Positions 1-14,300 of a stretch of DNA of 64,000 nt are shown piece after piece. The translations under genes were made by a program, and so were the position numbers. The DNA comes from Apoderus coryli (taxonomy: Eukaryota; Arthropoda; Insecta; Coleoptera; Attelabidae): positions 38,513,253 through 38,577,252 of the forward strand of contig OU452199.1 in the NCBI GenBank assembly GCA_911728435.2, in the 5' to 3' direction. The notes below the pieces were generated by a model. That model made no database searches and was not told where the DNA came from. It saw only the letters and a program-made list of their open reading frames with translations. Numbering within the stretch: the first letter of the stretch is position 1; each line of letters starts with the position of its first letter.

Positions 1-1
1 A

Positions 2-2308
2 ACTGTGACTACCACAACAGCTTACTACGACTCTAAAGGTAATTTGATTAAAACTCTAAGAGATGTTGATCATCATCTTATACCGGGAACACCGACTGAA
101 GCAGTGACATATTGTCAGCACAGTGATTGTACTAGTGGTGATATAATCGATAAACGAAAAACGCGAATAATTAGTGACTCAACATCATTCCTAGACAGTA
201 GAAATGAAGTGTCTTCATCTACAACTTCCAAAATGGTAAGCGAAAATATTACTGATATTTCAAATACTTACGTAAATAAAGATCAAATAAATATTTCTGA
301 AAGACAGACAACTGATGCTTCTAAGACTTTTTCAAATATCGACATAAACAAAGATAATGTTTCTAAACATCGAACAACTGATGCAACAGATAGCTCAATA
401 ACATCTGCAACTCATTACGTGGATAAAGATCACATAGGCCGTTCTAAATTCAGAACTACAGACGTTTTAGATACATCTTCAGCTCGTTACGTAGATAAAG
501 ACTCAGACCGTTCTAAATTCAAAACTACAGACGTTTTAGATACATCATCAGCTCGTTACGTAGATAAAGACTCCTCCAAATCAATAACTAAAGATTCATC
601 TTCAGTTCGTTATGTAGACGAAGATTATGTAGATATTGCTAGAAGAAAAACTGCGGATTCAACAACAGATTCACGTAATTTCTTTGGACATTCCGTTGAT
701 TCCAAATCCACAATGGTTTCTAATGTATATGATTCAAAGGCTACCCAAAACACAATTGGTACACAAGGAAGAGTTTTAAAAGATCATATGGTGGATTCCA
801 CAGATCTTGTATATTCCAACGATCGAAACTATGGGAAATCTGGATGGAATGGAAAATTCACCTACGAAACTCCACAAAAACCAAAACACGATGGACCAGT
901 AACTTCTACACCGAAACGAAGCACTTCTCCAGATAAAAAAGCTCCTAGAACTTCTTCGCCGGGTCCTAGAAGAACATCTCCAACCCGTAGAGCTTCACCA
1001 AGTCACAGGTCGCCTGATGACGGACCCAAGCCAAGAGATACAAAAGTACAACCCGATTCTACCACAACAATTTACGTTGATGAAAATTATACTGATACTA
1101 ATAAAATTCGTCAAAGCCAGACAACAACTGATTCAAAAAACTTTTATGGGCATTCAGTCGACAGGAAAAGCACTATGGTTGATAATGTTTATGATACAAA
1201 AGCCATTCAAAACACAATTGGAACTAGAGGAAGAATTCTTAAAGATGATACAGTAGATTCAACGAATTTGGTTTATTCTAATGAGAGAACATACGGTAAA
1301 ACTGGTTGGAATGGCCAGTTCACTTACGAGCAACCTCAAAAACCGAAAACACCGGAACCAACCCATAAAAAACAACCACAAGCGAAGCCCAGGCAAGAAT
1401 CACCGTCTAGAAAATCACCAACTAGTCCTCAGAAACCGGGTAGTAAGACGCAAGATTTTTTGACAACTGAAATCCAAGAAAATATCAATCAACGCCATCC
1501 AACGAGGCCAGATTCTAGTCCAAATACGACTATCTATGATTCAAGGACTACAGATGTTAGAGATTCAAAAATGTTCGTAGATAAAACATATAGTACAGTA
1601 GTGGACTCGAAAACAAGCCCTAGACACCCGACAAGAGACTTGAGCCCTAGCAAAAAAACACCTAAATATCCTGCTATTGGTGATTCAACTGTTACAAGCT
1701 CGTCTGAGAGTGTCGTGAAACATTCTGACCAGAAAACCACAATTATTAAAGATTCTAACACCTTTGTCGACAATCAAAGTACAACAGAAATGTATACGAT
1801 TATTGATGGTAAAACCTATCCAGGTCTTGGACCATTGGACGATTCTCCAAAGAAGGTAACACCAAAACAGTTGTTTCCCGGAGATGTCATTGATGTAACC
1901 AATGTGACAAGCAACGTAATTGATAGTACGACCAGTGACATACGTACCTCAAAGTCATTTATCGATAAGAAATTTACAGTGGAGAATTATGTTAGTGACA
2001 CTAGAGTGGATAAAGTTACTGATATAAGAGACTCATCAACTATAATAAATAAATCCACAGATATTTTCGATTCTAGAATTGATAAAATAACAGATATACG
2101 AGACACAAAGGTGGATAAAGTTACTGACATAAGAGACTCTACTGTTGTTAACAAAACGACAGATAGAAGAGATATTAAAGATACAAGAGTTGATAAGAAA
2201 ACAGATATAAGAGATACAAGAGTAGATAGAGTTACTGATGTGCGAGATTCCGTAGACCGAATCAACAAAACGTTCATTAAAGAAGACATTGTTGATATCA
2301 CAGATATT
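2..2308 (+). CDS. Exon: Ser/Thr/Asp-rich N-terminal region of the giant repeat protein
   Basis: The frame is open from the window edge, so the true start lies upstream; the first in-frame GTG at 5 is not a start. The exon contains two copies of an 80-85 residue module (about nt 640-880 and 1100-1345). Both share GHSVD, KSTMV, NVYD, QNTIGT, VDST, LVYSN, YGK and GWNG, and both end in a Pro/Lys-rich tail. Nt 1980-2270 is a run of short units built on VDKVTDIRDS, each about 10-14 residues. It ends at a phase-0 donor GTAAGT at 2309; a 64-bp intron follows, with acceptor CTTTCAG ending at 2372. The composition suggests a disordered protein. I know no family for this module. Confidence 0.85.
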
Positions 2309-5300
2309 GTAAGTAATAATTTTCATTATTGTATCTTTGTATAATATGTTGGGTTATTTTGTTAACTTTCAGAATGAAATTGAGAATATTACGAATATCA
2401 AGAAAGTTACTGACAATAAGGTTATTAACATTGTCAAGACGATTAAAGAAAAGGAACCACAGAAGCCGATCGTCAAAGTTTCACAAAAGGAGCAGTGTAT
2501 TTGCGAGCTTTGCACTTGTGGGTAAGTCAATTTTACTGATTTTTTCTACACAGGGTAATTTATCAATACTACAGTGTTGAATATATCAAGGAAAAATATT
2601 AAGCTGTCCAACAACAAATATGTTTATATCTAAATACTACAGAGTGATTCATTTTGGAATAATCTCCCCAAAAATTTAAGAACCATCGGTAATAATAAAT
2701 AGGTTGATATATTATTTACTTTTACATATTATCTATCCACTGTTGTTAATTTTTACTTTAACATACAGGGTGTCCCAAAAGTAATGGTAAATAATCTAAA
2801 AACACATCCACTACTTTAATAGTAACACACTGTTAGTTAGTGCATGACAATATCAAATGGAAAACCTTGAAAGAATACGTTTTTGTGTAAAAATAACCAA
2901 GCAAGCCATATTTGCAAGAAAAAAAATATTTGTAACAAACAAATAGCTCTACACTGAAATAAATGATATGAATATTCCATAATATTCAAAACCATATTTT
3001 GCCAAAAATTACAAATGAATGCGAAATTTATAAGCAAATTGAAAAAAATAATCTCACTTTGTATCTTGGTTGCTATTGATTTTTATTCTAAGAGGATTTG
3101 ACTTAATTTCCAAGTTTTTTAAGAATCTGCTGTTAAATCATTTACTATTACTCATGGGACACTCTGTATAATAATTAACTAAAGCCTATGAACAAAAAAA
3201 ATATTAATAATAACCTTGAATTTGTAGTAGGTCCTTTTTTTTGATATTATAAAAAAATAGTTTGCATTTCTTTAGTTTATATGTTTCTAGTTTTACACCT
3301 CTACTTCAATTTGCTTCATATCTCAAAAAGTTTTCATAATGTCTAAATGCGAAAACGCCTGTTTTTCAAAGTATCAGGCACGTCGCATTGTATTCCTCAA
3401 CAAATGTAATATACAAGTAGTTTTCTTTCATTTATTTTTTAAATGCTCCGCCGTATACATATTCATAATTTAATTTATGCTTTGCTTATTATGCACAATA
3501 CTTATGACTGATTAATTGTTCAGAATTCTAAACTGAGCAATTTTGAACAATTGTAGAAAGTTTTTAATATTTTATTCTTGATTTACCAAAATTAATAAAG
3601 TGGGAGCAGTTTAGATGATTAATTGGAAGCCAAATTGACTGGTTTTGACCCTGTGTTATACGGTTGTTATGGATTTAGTTGGATTTTGATTTTTATAAAA
3701 TTGTTTGGTGGCACTGTCCCTTGAGTGGGCAAATTAACATTTCAGTACGTAAAATTGACTTTTGAGTGGGTAAAAATTGTTCGATTTTACTATGGTAAAT
3801 AAACTGTCAACAAATGATAGTTTACCATCGACGATGGAATAAAATTTCATTGTACTATACTAATATAATTTAGACTTATGACGGGTTATAAAGAAATTTT
3901 AAAAATCATTTTCATAAATATTAAAAAACAAAAGTTCAATGTTCCAATGATAAGAATATAATGTTAATTATAATATTGTTTATACTCTCTCTCTCTCTAT
4001 ACTCTGTTCAAGAAAATATTTTCTCAATGTATCCAATTTAATTGATAAACAAAAATTTTTCTTTTTCTTAATATTATTAAAACTGTAATATTTGAAAATA
4101 TTATGTAAATGTAAATGCGCAATTCACGGGTAAAATAAGTAAATAAAATTAAATAGCAAATGCAGATCTTAGGATCTTATGAAGAAATACTATTACAACT
4201 ATTACATTTTTGAAAAATAAACTTTGTTGCGGAGATCTCGTTTAGTCCAAAATATGTCTCTTCAAAAATGCCCTCTAACTACTACGTATTTTGAAAAGCG
4301 TCAGCTTCAAGCTTTAAGAAATTCAGTATCTCGATATTCCATATATCGAGATAAAATAAGTATAGTATAAATAGAAGTACGATAATCTTTAGTGAATTCT
4401 TGTGAAAAAATATATCATGATATAAATTAATAATAGTAGTAGTAATAATAAAAAATATAAATATGTTTTGTTTAGCACTTCTTTTAGATGGAACTTAAAG
4501 ATGTAAGTAAAAAAAAAGAAAATACAATCTGTATCACCCTGTATATTTGTAAGCATTAGTTTTAGCGAATAATCGTTCGAAGCATTATATTGTAACGTTT
4601 CTCATTATTATTATTAATAACAAAAGTTTTTAAGAGCATGACATCACCGTTTAAAAATAAAATCTCGTATACTTATATTTTTGTAATATGTGGTGCCAAT
4701 GAAATTACCATATTCGTTATGTTCGCTAAGAAGTACCTGGTATGGGTAAAACAACATAGCAGGAGGAATGAGAGATTTTATGATACATAAAAAAAATTTG
4801 CATACAATCTACTTGGTAAATCTAACGGTAATTTTACTGAATACGTGTTTATGTTTCTTCTATTCGAAATAAATAATTCGGTCCATCCTTATATTGTCGA
4901 CTTGGGATACTTCAAAGTAATGTTATTTTTTGTGTTAAATTTATCAATTTGCAATTACAACCATTTCTAATAACTAATAACTTAAGCAATATCTTAATTT
5001 AACATGTTAATGTTGGAGTTCCACAGGACACAATTTGGGGTCCTGTACATACTATTTCTTTTATTTTTATATTCGAATTGCCTTGAAATCCACTCTAGAA
5101 TGTGTGGCTCGTCGATTAGTTTCTGGACACCCTGAATATATACAGAGTGGTTTGTATGTAAATATCTGCGTGTGTCTAACACTATATATAAGTTCATTTT
5201 TTGTTCAAACGAATTTTCGCAATTTAATCAATTAATATTTATAACATCACTTACAGTCAGATACCAAGAAACACATTAACATGCAGTCTTGGCAATATAT

Positions 5301-8300
5301 TATTATTTTTATTTATTTTTAAATGGATTACTGCTAATAATACCAAAATTTAAGTAGGCCAATGAAAAGTAACATTTTAAATTAAACAGAACGCTAATTT
5401 TTTTTTTCTAATAATAAATATAATTATTATTCCTTTTTGTAGTTTATAATTATTTCATATAAAGTACCAACCACGCATGAATTTGTTAATTCATATTAAT
5501 GTATTTTTCAACAACCACTCAGACCTAATTTGCTGAATGTATGGGTTATTTGCGTTAATTTGGTTTAACTGTAAGAACTGTTTTGTTTCATTGGATTATT
5601 TATCATCTGGGTTAAATGAACTCTGGGTATTTATACAAGCACTTAATTCGATGTTCACTGCAACTTACTGGTATTAATCATAATTTCATTACAAGGCCAC
5701 CTTCTATTGATAAGATGTAATTTTCTTTTTTCTTCTATTTTTCTTGAGCCTTATTTTTCCAGTTTTCGCTTTAAACTCTTGGGATGCGGCTCACAAACAA
5801 AACATGGATTGCATAAATAAATATTTCCTTGGTACTAGTGCTATTCAATCGTCAACATATCAATAAAAAACACAGGATTGAATTGTAAGGACTCTATGAT
5901 ACATATTGGTTTCTAAATCTTCTATCGCCAAAATACATCATTTTGTAACTGTAGTTCAGTTTTATTTTGATGTTTTTTATTTTGTCTTTGATTGTTTGTA
6001 ATAACATTATTATTATTATTATTAATTTCTACTCTAATTTAATTTTTCTGTGCGGCGTTAATATTTGTTAGTACTTTTTTCTACGCTAGAAATTGTGACA
6101 GTCGTTTTCGTGTAAATGAGTCTGTAGGTAAAGCTAATGAAAGAACGTTTTGGATGTCAATTGGGATTATAGTATCTGTTAAATTTTCAATGAAATTTGT
6201 TTCAGATTTTGGGTTTATTGTTAATGTTTTTAATATTTTTTCTAGCTCTCAAATTGTTTTTTTAAGACTTTTAAATTATGGTAGTTGTTGCTGATTAAGA
6301 TATTCAAAACTTTTTGTTTGAATTCTTTTGTAATATTTTCGGTGTAATTTTATATTATCGAAATATTTAAGGGTTTTGTCCGCTATGCTAGAAAATTATT
6401 TTCCTTTAAAAAAGTGAGTGCGAACTAGAAGACGATTGGCGGAAATATCGATACCATCTCTCACATATGCATTTTTTTTAAAACGCTAAAGTATTACATT
6501 AGAAGTTTACATCTGAACTTGGACATACAAAGTTTCGTCGTTTATATTAACGATCATCAATTATGTTGGTGTTTCTTAAATTTGTCTGTATAGACATGTT
6601 TTTACTGATTTCAAAATTATAACGTTAATACTTTGCATCAATATTAAATAGAATGTCATTTTTATTTATAAACATCAGATAGGTTTAGGTAGGTACTTCA
6701 GTTTGAATGATAAAAATAAATACAATATTAAAGCAAATCTGTTTAAGTAAGATATTAGTATATAAAGGATTACGTCAGATACATCGATAATACGAAATAT
6801 TGACTTTGTAAATTATTATCTTCACACAAAACGTTGATTACCAAGTAGATATAAGTTCGGAATATACACATAGTTCTGCAATAGTATCAAAGTAGTTCTA
6901 GGTGGGGATCATGCCATTTTTGCGTTAAATACGGAAGGATTTCAAAGAAATGAAACGGAGAACGCTGGGAGAGTGGCTCTTAACAAGAAAGCTAAAAAGA
7001 AAGAGGCACCAAAAAGAATGTAGTCAGGAAAAATTCAGGTGTATTACATACATAAATATAACCCCTGCGTCTAGTAATGTCTTTTTAAACATTTTATGGA
7101 ATGTATCTACATGTTTTTTAACTTATAAACCCCTAAAAAAATATTCCCGATACGCCAATGGCCACCGAACATCAAAAGTACCTTGTTAAAACTAATTTAT
7201 AGAAAAAAATACCAAACAAAACATAAAAAAATTCACTTACCGGGAAGGCCTAATCTAACATATTCTATAATATGGGAAATGTTTCTATTTTTTTTATACC
7301 TGTTTGACTTTCCTCTGCTTTTCTGTTTTAAATGACAAATTACCAATTTTCTTTGGCATGATATGTGGCAAATATATATGGCATAAAACAAACAAGAAAG
7401 TTTTGCTTGTTTATTCATTTGATTCCTAGTACGGCTAGTTTTAGTTTAAGCAATTTGTATCAATTTATATCAGATGGTTTTTTACAAAATTTGTTCCGCT
7501 TTTACACAATACTTCCGTGTAATTTTTGTTTACAAACAGTGAACACTGCTTTTTAAGGTACACATACGTTCGTGTTATGCAATGATGTTTTATAATGATT
7601 TTCATTTCAGTATAGGGTGTACCGAATATCGTAAAGTCATAATATATTAGACAATTTTGTCTACAGTCATTTTTTATGTATCTTATAGGGATAATTACGT
7701 ACATAATACCCCCTGCGAAGAGTAGCTTTTAATAACTAGATTGATAACTCTATATAAATTCAACTGACGTAATGTGAAACATTTTCTTTCGAATTCGACA
7801 CCCTCCGTGTCTGTAAACAAATCTGTTTGGCATGGAAATTAATATTTCTCATCTGAGTTGTATAATTATAATATAATTATTATATACGAATCAAATTTCG
7901 TCGTACGGCTTCTTTTAGTTTAAGCAATTTGTAGCAATTTATATCAGATGTTTTTTACAAAATTTGTTCCGCTTTTACACAATACTTCCGTGTAATTTTT
8001 GTTTACAAACAGTGAACACTGCTTTTTAAGGTACACATACGTTCGTGTTATGCAATGATTTTTTATAATAATTTTCATTTCAGTATAGGGTGTACCGACT
8101 ATCGTAAAGTCATAATATATTAGACAATTTTGTCTACAGTCATTTTTCATGTATCTTATAGGGATAATTACGTACATAATACCCCCTGCGAAGAGTAGCT
8201 TTTAATAACTAGATTGATAACCCTATACAAATTCAACTGACGTAATGTGAAACATTTTCTTTCGAATTCCACACCTTCCGTGTCTGTAAACAAATCAGTT

Positions 8301-11300
8301 TGGCATGGAAATTAATATTTCTCATCTGAGTTGTATAATTATAATATACCTAATTATTATACAGGGTGTTTCATTAATATTGCAAAAAAATTTAGGATGA
8401 GTTTCCTTGCTTAAAAATAAGAAAAAAAGTTCATGTGAACCTGTGTCCGAAAATGCTTTGTTTCGAAGATACAGGGTGTTAAAATTTTATTTATTTTGTG
8501 TAAATTATTTAAAGCGCACAGTAACTGATTGCGCAAAAGTAAATGTTCACTTTTTTCATCGAGTGTGCTATGATTTGTCATGGCAATAGAAAGCAAATAA
8601 CAAATGACAACTGAAAAAAAAAACATTTTAATGCATCTCATATTGACATTGATTAGTCAAGTATTTAATTATTAAGTTGGTTAAGCTTTTCAAAATGAAT
8701 TACACAAATAGTGAAATGTGCGATATGCATTTCGTTTATAGCCTGGCCAACGGTAATTCATTAGCAGCTAGACGTCTTTATGAAGAAAAATACCCTAATC
8801 GTGTCATCCCGTATCATACGATGTTTTCTCGTCTCCATCAACGTCTTCATGAAAATGGAAGTTTTCAAAAACAAACCGCTGAAAACGGGAGGCCCCGCAC
8901 AGCAGCAACTCCACAGGTAGAAGAACATGTGCTTCATCAGATTGAAGAAACTCCTACAACAAGTACCAGAAAGATTGCTTTAAATATGAATCGTGCTTTA
9001 AACGTAAATGTAAGTGCTTCAACAGTTTTCAGAATTTTAAAGAACAATCTCTTATACCCTTATCACATCCAGCGTGTACAGGCACTCTTACCCACAGATT
9101 TTCCCCTAAGGGAGATTTTTGTCGATGGATGCAACAAAAACTTGGAGAAAATCCACATTTTTTAGGACGAATATTATTCACCGATGAGGCAAATTTCTCC
9201 AGAGAAGCCATAATTAATTTCCACAACAATCATGTATGGGCAGGTGAAAACCCACATGCAATTTTAGAAGGCCGTCATCAACACCAGTTTTCACTTAACG
9301 TTTGGGTGGGGATTATTGAAGACCATTTGATAGGCCCATATTTTTTACAACCGAGGCTTACTGGAGAAGTTTATCGTCGTTTTCTTGAAGATGTATTACC
9401 CATACTTTTAGAAGATGTCCCACTACAATTGAGATTGCAAATGTATTTCATGCACGATGGCGCTCCTCCACATTTTAGTTTAGTTGCGCGGGAATATTTA
9501 AATACTGTGTATCCAAATCGTTGGATCGGTCGAGGAGGAGCACAACCCTGGCCCCCGAGGTCTCCGGACCTAAATTCATTGGATTTTTTCCTTTGGGGTC
9601 ACCTTAAACATTTGGTTTATACGACCCCAATAGAAACTGTGGAGGAATTAAGAAACCGCATCATTGCATCCTGTGAAACAATTAGACACACACCCGGAAT
9701 ATTTGAACGCGTTCGCCAATCAATGCGTCGTAGGATAGATGCTTGTATTACAGTTGGGGGTTCACATTTTGAACAACTCTTGTAATTTAAACAAAGGACT
9801 TTTTAATGAGATTGTCATTTGTTAAATATTTTTCTTACAAAATTGTTAATGTCAGTTATTGTTATTATTGTTATTATTATTTTAGTAGCTGACTGTTTCA
9901 CAGCATTTTTGTTAAACGTTCGTTTTTTTAAACGCCCTTATGATTAATATTGATAAATAAAAAAAGATAATAATAAAACCTTTGCGTTTTTGCCTTTTCC
10001 AGAAAAATCGTTATTGTATTATTATGTTTCGAAAATTTAAGACAAATAACTATTGCTAAATCTTTTGTGACAAAATGCGTTTAAATTTATTACTTACAAT
10101 AAATAACAATTAACCTTAAAACACTTTTCTAAGATAAAAGAAAATTTATAATACATAAATATTACCTTTTAAAATTACAGGCATTGCCTTTTTCAAATCT
10201 AAATACCTCGAGAACGGTTGCTCGTAGCGACTTCTACCAAGTATGCATGTTTTGCGGAAAAACTGATAGATAAATCCATTTTTATTCTTAGAAATAAAAA
10301 GAAGTACGATTAAAAAAGTTATGACTCTTTAAATAGGTGAAAACATATGTAGGTGGCGCCACCTACAAGAAAACGCCAAACTAATATCAAAATTAAATTT
10401 CTCATGTCAAAAAACCCCTACATACTAATTTTTATTAAAATATTCCAATTATGTCAAAAGTTATTTACAAAAACCAAAAAAATAAATAAAATTTTAACAC
10501 CCTGTATCTTCGAAACAAAGCATTTTCGGACACAGGTTCACATGAACTTTTTTTCTTATTTTTAAGCAAGGAAACTCATCCTAAATTTTTTTGCAATATT
10601 AATGAAACAGGGTGTATAGGAATAGGTTTATACATTCTTTTAATATAATTTGGTTACGTAATAGCCGTAGTGAGGTCTAGCCTTATACTATTTATATTTG
10701 TGCCTATAGCAGGTTTACAGGAACTCTAAGAATCCGTTGAAGAGAGTTCACGGTGGTATTGTCCTTCCACAAAAGACAAATAATGTGTAAGGGAATTTTT
10801 TTATTCATAATAAAATGTTTCCAGCAACATCCATCCCTCTAAGATACTTGGCAGCTCTTGTAATGTAGATGGGCATAGTACATAGTCTCTTTCTACAAAC
10901 TTTTCTACCACACTGTATATAATTAATGCCCTTAACTATAGTAAGGGAACACTTCAAAGTTAACTCGCCAATTTGCCATTCTTCTAAAGAATCCGTGACA
11001 CTTCACATAGAAAGAATCACAACTCGGAAGACCTGTTAAATGAAACGAAGTCACGCATGATATCAGGAATGTGTTTATCCATTTATAAGGGGTTCAATAA
11101 CCGAAGTTCTCATCATGCAATTTACATAGATTTTCTGTTATATAGGAAAGAATATCAACATTTTATCAAACGTGATATTCGTAGAATGTCGGTGTCTGTG
11201 ATGTAGTTTATTGATTACATTTAATTAAAATAGTGTGTACATGTCATATGATTCTAATATAATTATGATGTTTTTTTTTGTTAATTAATATGTTGTTAAT

Positions 11301-14300
11301 CTGGTATATTCCTGTTTAGAAAATTGTAGCTGTCATTTTGATTGATATACAATGTGTCCACGGATAGAGTTTAAACTTTTTTATTTGTCCATTTAGAAGA
11401 AAAAGTCATTCTTTATAAAAACGTCTGCTTGTGTCGAAACTACAATTTCAAATGCTAAATTTACGATTACTATACAGGGTATATCAAAAATAACATTTTT
11501 ACTGATTTTGATTTTTTTGTTTTTTTTTAATTTTATGAAAATATTTTCAAAACCGTGATTTATTACACCAATTGTGCAAAAAACAATAATAAACTTTTTT
11601 CTCAAAGTGGTTAATTTCATAGCTACTATTAAAATAATAAAATAAAAAATAAAAAAACTGTTGCCCTCGAGGCACGAATAGCTCTCCATATTTAAGTGTA
11701 ACACTAATAATTTTATGACCTTTTTGTCATTTATCTAAAATTTATATATATATTTTTTTTTGGTTTTAGACATCAGCTATTTTTTATCGGGTTTTGTTCC
11801 TTTTTGTTCTCTTTGGAGGCACTATTTATACGTACATATATTATATTTCAGATCTTCTACGCCAAGTTGAAAATAGTTGATTTTTTTTATAATAAAAATT
11901 ATTTTGCCTCCTTTTCTACTATTTACGAAGGCCTTTGTAAACAAAATTGTTATGCTGCATGTTGTAGGTTATCTTATATCAAAGCCATATATAATTAGCC
12001 AATTTTTCTGTTATATTTGGATTTTTTTTTTCGTTTTTGACCTTTTTTACACTATATTCAAACGCCTCTGTGAATCAGTTCATTTATGCAACATTTTTTA
12101 GGTTCTATTCTATTACAACTATATATTTAATTAAACGCACAAAAAATTAGTCAACATTTCGAATAAGTTTAAGAACTATCATTTTTTTTTAATTTTTGAA
12201 CCCTCTTTTAAACCCCTTGCCTACGCTCAATGTTTATCACCACCTATAAATATCCTGTAGTATTTTCGTACCAAATATGATTAAAATCCGTTAAGTGGTT
12301 TTTGAGTTATCACGGATACAAATTTTTTCTTGTCCTTCAATAGAATTTTCACGGACGCCTATGGTACATTAATTTTTGTCGTGTATTTTTAACATCAATT
12401 CAACTAGTTAAATATAAAAAAATTTACATTTTAATTATTTTTTTTATTTTACCCCCTTTTCTACTATTTACGAACGACTATGTAATTAAAAATTTTATGC
12501 TGCATTTTGTAGGTTATCTTATATCAAAGCCATATATAATTAGCCAATTTTTCTGTTATATTTGGATTTTTTTTTCGTTTTTGACCCTTTTTACACTATA
12601 TTCAAACGCCTGTGTGAATCAGTTCATTTATGCAACATTTTTTAGGTTCTATTCTATTACAACTATATATTTAATTAAACGCACAAAAAATTAGTCAACA
12701 TTTCGAATATGTTTAAGAACTATGATTTTTTTTAATTTTTGAACCCTCTTTTAAACCCCTTGCCTACGCTCAATGTTAATCACCACCTATAAATATCCTG
12801 TAGTATTTTCGTACCAAATATGATTAAAATCCGTTAAGTGGTTTTTGAGTTATCACGGATACAAATTTTTTCTGGTCCTTCAATAGAATTTTCACGGACG
12901 CCTATGGTACATTAATTTTTGTCGTGTATTTTTAACATCGATTCAACTAGTTAAATATAAAAAAATTTACATTTTAATTATTTTTTTTATTTTACCCCCT
13001 TTTCTACTATTTACGAACGCCTATGTAATTAAAAATTTTATGCTGCATTTTGTAGGTTATCTTATATCAAAGCTATATATAATTAGCCAATTTTTCTGGT
13101 ATATTTTAAAAACGTTTTTTTTTTCGTTTTTGACCCTTTTTTAAACAATTTTTGAACGCCTGTGTGAACCAATTCTTTTATGGAATATTTTTTAGCTTAT
13201 ATTGTATCACAACTATGCAAAATTATTCCATATTTCGAATTAGTTTAGGAAATATATATTTTTTATGTTTTGACTCCTTTTCTACTATTCACGAACGCCT
13301 ATGAAAGTAAGTTATTTATGACACATTTTATAGGTTATATTCTATCAAAGCTATAAATAACTAGTTAATATTTCTGCTATGTTTAAGAAATACGTTTTTT
13401 TTTAAATCTTTTTTACCCCATTTTACACTATTTTCGATTTTTGTTGAATAAGTTTAAATAACAGCTAAAGCCACTGAAAACTTGTTTAAACCATTACGTG
13501 TGTATTTTTGAATTGAAAATGGTTTTACATTTAACAATAAAAAATCCAGGACCGTATTTAAAAAAAGTTGATGATGATTTTTCAAAAACGAAACGTCGTA
13601 GTGAAAATTTGTAAACGCTCTTATTCTCCTCAAAAAGTAACAATGAGAAAGTGCTTTTCACTGTTTTAAATCCGCAACTCAAAGGTGCCCTAAAAATTGA
13701 GGTTGTAATTTGAAACCTACATGACTTAGATAGTGGCGCCGCCATGCGGCAGATTTCGGATCAAATACGTAGGCTGCAATATTGCTAAACATAAATCAAA
13801 AACTGACGTGTTTGGTTTTTTCTTTTAAAAATGTACCATTTTGAAAATAATCGCTGGTCCCGTTACTTTACGGACACACTGTATAACAATTACACCAGAG
13901 AGCTGTAGAATACACTATGTTCGGGGAGAGAGTTCACAAGAGGACAAATGGACCAAAGATTCAAAGATAGGACAAAATAAAATAAAAGATTTGGCCTTTA
14001 AGCAAAATAAAATTTTTCGAACCAAAAATCTCATATATCATACAGGGTGTTCAAAAATTAACAACCTGATTTTTTGCTTAAGAGTCAAATAGCATTATTT
14101 TTTAAATTTGAGCGAAATGGTAATAAGAAAATTCATTTAAAATTTATAATAATACGGGGTGAAAGAAAAGTACAAAAATAAAAGTAACTTATTACTCTTA
14201 CTCTTTTTATTTATTAATAAAAGACTCCCCTCCACTTGGATTGCTTCTTGGGATGTTGAACGAAAAGCCTCTGTTATTATGTTTTTTAAAAGGTCAATAT

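Noticed and set aside
1534..2326. Minus and overlapping ORFs of 79-104 residues
   Set aside because: Shadows of the repetitive TDIRDS codons in the giant gene's first visible exon.
7465..8177. Two similar 77-79 residue minus ORFs, as if a gene pair
   Set aside because: They come from the tandem DNA duplication; they have no domain, no splice context and AT-driven composition.
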